The position numbers were made by a program, and so were the translations under genes. Shown here piece by piece: positions 19,042 to 20,821 of a stretch of 20,821 bases of DNA; positions within the stretch are counted from its first letter, which is position 1; each line of letters starts with the position of its first letter. Under the pieces are notes generated by a model. The model searched no databases. It was given only the letters and a program-made list of their open reading frames with translations, and had not been told where the DNA came from. The stretch covers positions 1 through 20,821 of the forward strand of contig CBDUCN010000052.1 of assembly GCA_965365655.1 (NCBI GenBank), read 5' to 3'. The stretch comes from JBFHNV01 sp965365655. Its GTDB lineage: Bacteria > Pseudomonadota > Gammaproteobacteria > HK1.

Positions 19042-20821
19042 ATGCTGGAATCGCTCGCGGTGCGCTGGGTGCGTGTCGCGCGGCGGGCGTGGCCGGCCGT
19101 GCTGGCGCTGGCGCTGCTCGCGAGCGCCGGCGCAGCGGTCGTCGTGCGCGGCCACCTCGGCATCCACACCGACACCACGGACATGCTCTCGCCGTCGCTG
19201 GACTGGCGCCAGCGCTACATCGACTTCAGCGAGCAGTTTCCGCAGTTCACCGACACCCTGGTGATCGTCGTCGATGCCGCGACCCCGGACCTCGCGTCGC
19301 TGGCGGCCGGGCGGCTCGCGGCATCGCTGTCGTCGCAGCCGGGCTTCCGGCGCGCGCAGGTCACGGGCGACGACGCGTTCTTCCGCCGCCACGCGCTGCT
19401 CTACCTGGACGCGCCCGAGCGCGCGCGGCTGGTGGACGACCTGGTCGCGGCGCAGCCGCTGCTGGGCCGCCTCGCCCGGGACCCCGGCCTCGACAGCGTG
19501 CTGGCGCTGCTGATCGATGCGCTCACGGCCGAGCGCGACGTGGACCCGGCGATGCTGGAGCGCTTCGCGTCGCGCCTGGCCGCCGCGCTGGAGGCCACCG
19601 CGCGGGGCGAGTTCCATCGTCTGAGCTGGCGCGCCCTGCTGGCGGGCGAGTCGGCGGGGGATGCGCGCCGCATCGTCGTCGCGGCGCCGGCGCCGGACTA
19701 CCGGCAGCTCTTCCCCGCGGCCGACGCGATCGCGGCCGTCCGCGACACTGCGCGCCGGCTGCGCCTCGACGCGGAGCACGGCGTGCGGGTGCGTGTCACC
19801 GGCGGGCTGGCGATGAGCGACGAGGAGCTGCGCACGGTGAGCCGCGGCGCGGGCCGGGCCGCGCTGCTGGCCCTCGTCGGCGTCACCGTCGTGCTGATGC
19901 TGGGCCTCGGCAGCGTGCGCCTGGTGCTGGCGAGCGTGATCACGCTGCTCGCCGGGCTGCTCTGGACCGCCGCGTTCGCGGCGCTGGCGGTGGGTCACCT
20001 GAACATGATCTCGGTCGCGTTCGCGGTGCTCTACATCGGGCTCGGCGTGGACTACGCGGTGCACTTCGGGTTGCGCTACCGCGAGCTGCACGCGGCCGGC
20101 CAGCCGCACGGCGACGCGCTCGAAGGCGCCGCCGCGGACGTGGGCGGCGCGCTCGCGCTGTGCGCGCTGACCACCGGCGCCGGCTTCTTCGCGTTCCTGC
20201 CGACGAGCTTCGCCGGCGTATCCGAGCTCGGCCTGATCGCCGGTGTCGGCATGTTCGTCAGCCTCGCGGCGACGCTCACGCTGATGCCCGCGCTGCTGAC
20301 GCTGATGCGCCCGCGCGGCCCGCGATTCGGGCGACTCGGCGTCGGGCTGCCCGTGGCCCGCGCGCTGGATGCGCTGGGCGAACGTCATCCGCGGCGGGTG
20401 GTCGCGGGGGCCGCGGCGCTCGCGGCGCTCGCCGCCGTGGTGGCCAGCCAGGCGCGCTTCGACGACAACCCGCTGAACCTGCGCGATCCCGACGGCGAGG
20501 CGGTGGCGACGTACCGCGAGCTGGTCGCGCAGGGAGAGCAGTGGGCGCTGGACGTGCTGGTCGCGGGCGAGGAGGAGGCCGGGCGGCTGGCCGCGCGCCT
20601 CGAGCAGCTGCCGCAGGTGCGGCGCGTGGTGTGGCTGGCGGACCTGGTGCCGCCGGAGCAGGACGCGGCGCTGGCCCAGGTGGAGGAGCTCGCGCTGCTG
20701 CTGGGCCCGGACCTGATGGTGCAGCCTCCACCCCCCGGCCCGCCCCGCGAGGCGGTGGACCGGCTGCGGCGGATCGCGGCGTTGCTCGACGCGCGTGCGC
20801 CCGGCGACGGCGGACTCGGGC
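19042..20821 (+). CDS. hpnN: Hopanoid transporter HpnN, RND superfamily (3' end cut by window)
   Basis: The first 593 codons of an RND/MMPL-type inner-membrane transporter; HpnN is usually near 870 residues and carries hopanoids to the outer membrane. A first transmembrane helix (about 16-36) is followed by a periplasmic domain opening with the HpnN-like TDTTDMLSPSLDWRQRYIDF. Then comes a block of five helices (roughly residues 270-420), including VLYIGLGVDYAVHFGLRYRE and a sterol-sensing-domain-like ALTTGAGFFAFLPTSFAG. A further helix (about 453-472) and the start of the second periplasmic domain (FDDNPLNLRDPDG) follow. The ATG at 19042 has only weak ribosome binding sequence and is 39 nt after the dioxygenase stop. 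The second helix block lies beyond the window. Confidence 0.93.
   Translation, partial: MLESLAVRWVRVARRAWPAVLALALLASAGAAVVVRGHLGIHTDTTDMLSPSLDWRQRYIDFSEQFPQFTDTLVIVVDAATPDLASLAAGRLAASLSSQPGFRRAQVTGDDAFFRRHALLYLDAPERARLVDDLVAAQPLLGRLARDPGLDSVLALLIDALTAERDVDPAMLERFASRLAAALEATARGEFHRLSWRALLAGESAGDARRIVVAAPAPDYRQLFPAADAIAAVRDTARRLRLDAEHGVRVRVTGGLAMSDEELRTVSRGAGRAALLALVGVTVVLMLGLGSVRLVLASVITLLAGLLWTAAFAALAVGHLNMISVAFAVLYIGLGVDYAVHFGLRYRELHAAGQPHGDALEGAAADVGGALALCALTTGAGFFAFLPTSFAGVSELGLIAGVGMFVSLAATLTLMPALLTLMRPRGPRFGRLGVGLPVARALDALGERHPRRVVAGAAALAALAAVVASQARFDDNPLNLRDPDGEAVATYRELVAQGEQWALDVLVAGEEEAGRLAARLEQLPQVRRVVWLADLVPPEQDAALAQVEELALLLGPDLMVQPPPPGPPREAVDRLRRIAALLDARAPGDGGLG

Noticed and set aside
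17542..20388. 948-residue open frame on the minus strand across hpnG, the oxygenase and hpnN
   Set aside because: It spans several recognised genes on the other strand and is Arg/Gln/Ala-rich with no motif; composition artefact.

Overview
The window is chromosomal DNA of a very GC-rich bacterium. A hand count of 16501-16560 gives 47 of 60 G+C (78%). The content fits a hopanoid-producing proteobacterium, most likely a high-GC gammaproteobacterium: an E. coli-type NADP isocitrate dehydrogenase with Arg112-Ser113 at E. coli numbering, a Uup-type ABC-F protein, a quinone oxidoreductase, and a hopanoid cluster fed by a one-enzyme squalene synthase. The taxonomic placement is inference. No rRNA, tRNA, CRISPR array, insertion sequence or integrase was seen.

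Left part (1-5181): the 5' three quarters of uup lies on the minus strand. It diverges from a two-gene plus-strand unit: a dimethylglycine/sarcosine dehydrogenase-like flavoprotein with a folate-binding GCV_T half, overlapped by 8 nt by an inositol-monophosphatase/HisN-type phosphatase.

Island (about 5182-7816): G+C drops sharply (48% at 5521-5580 and at 6781-6840, 52% at 7141-7200). It holds a tiny Met-rich protein, an AhpD/carboxymuconolactone decarboxylase-family protein, a compact three-stem inverted-repeat structure just after that gene's stop, and an uncharacterised membrane-anchored coiled-coil protein. It looks horizontally acquired and is the most unusual part of the window.

Middle (7817-14053): a single-chain 5-oxoprolinase/hydantoinase A-B fusion (minus) diverges from a qor-type quinone oxidoreductase (plus). 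qor converges on icd (minus), with a perfect 12-bp hairpin between them that can serve as a terminator for both.

Right part (14300-20821): a tight plus-strand hopanoid operon, with gaps of 38-80 nt: squalene synthase, squalene-hopene cyclase, HpnG nucleoside phosphorylase, a phytanoyl-CoA dioxygenase-family Fe(II)/2-oxoglutarate enzyme, and HpnN, an RND-type hopanoid transporter cut by the window end. The genes give a route from farnesyl diphosphate to squalene, to hopene, to side-chain processing, to transport to the outer membrane. The dioxygenase is the unexpected member and may modify hopanoids.
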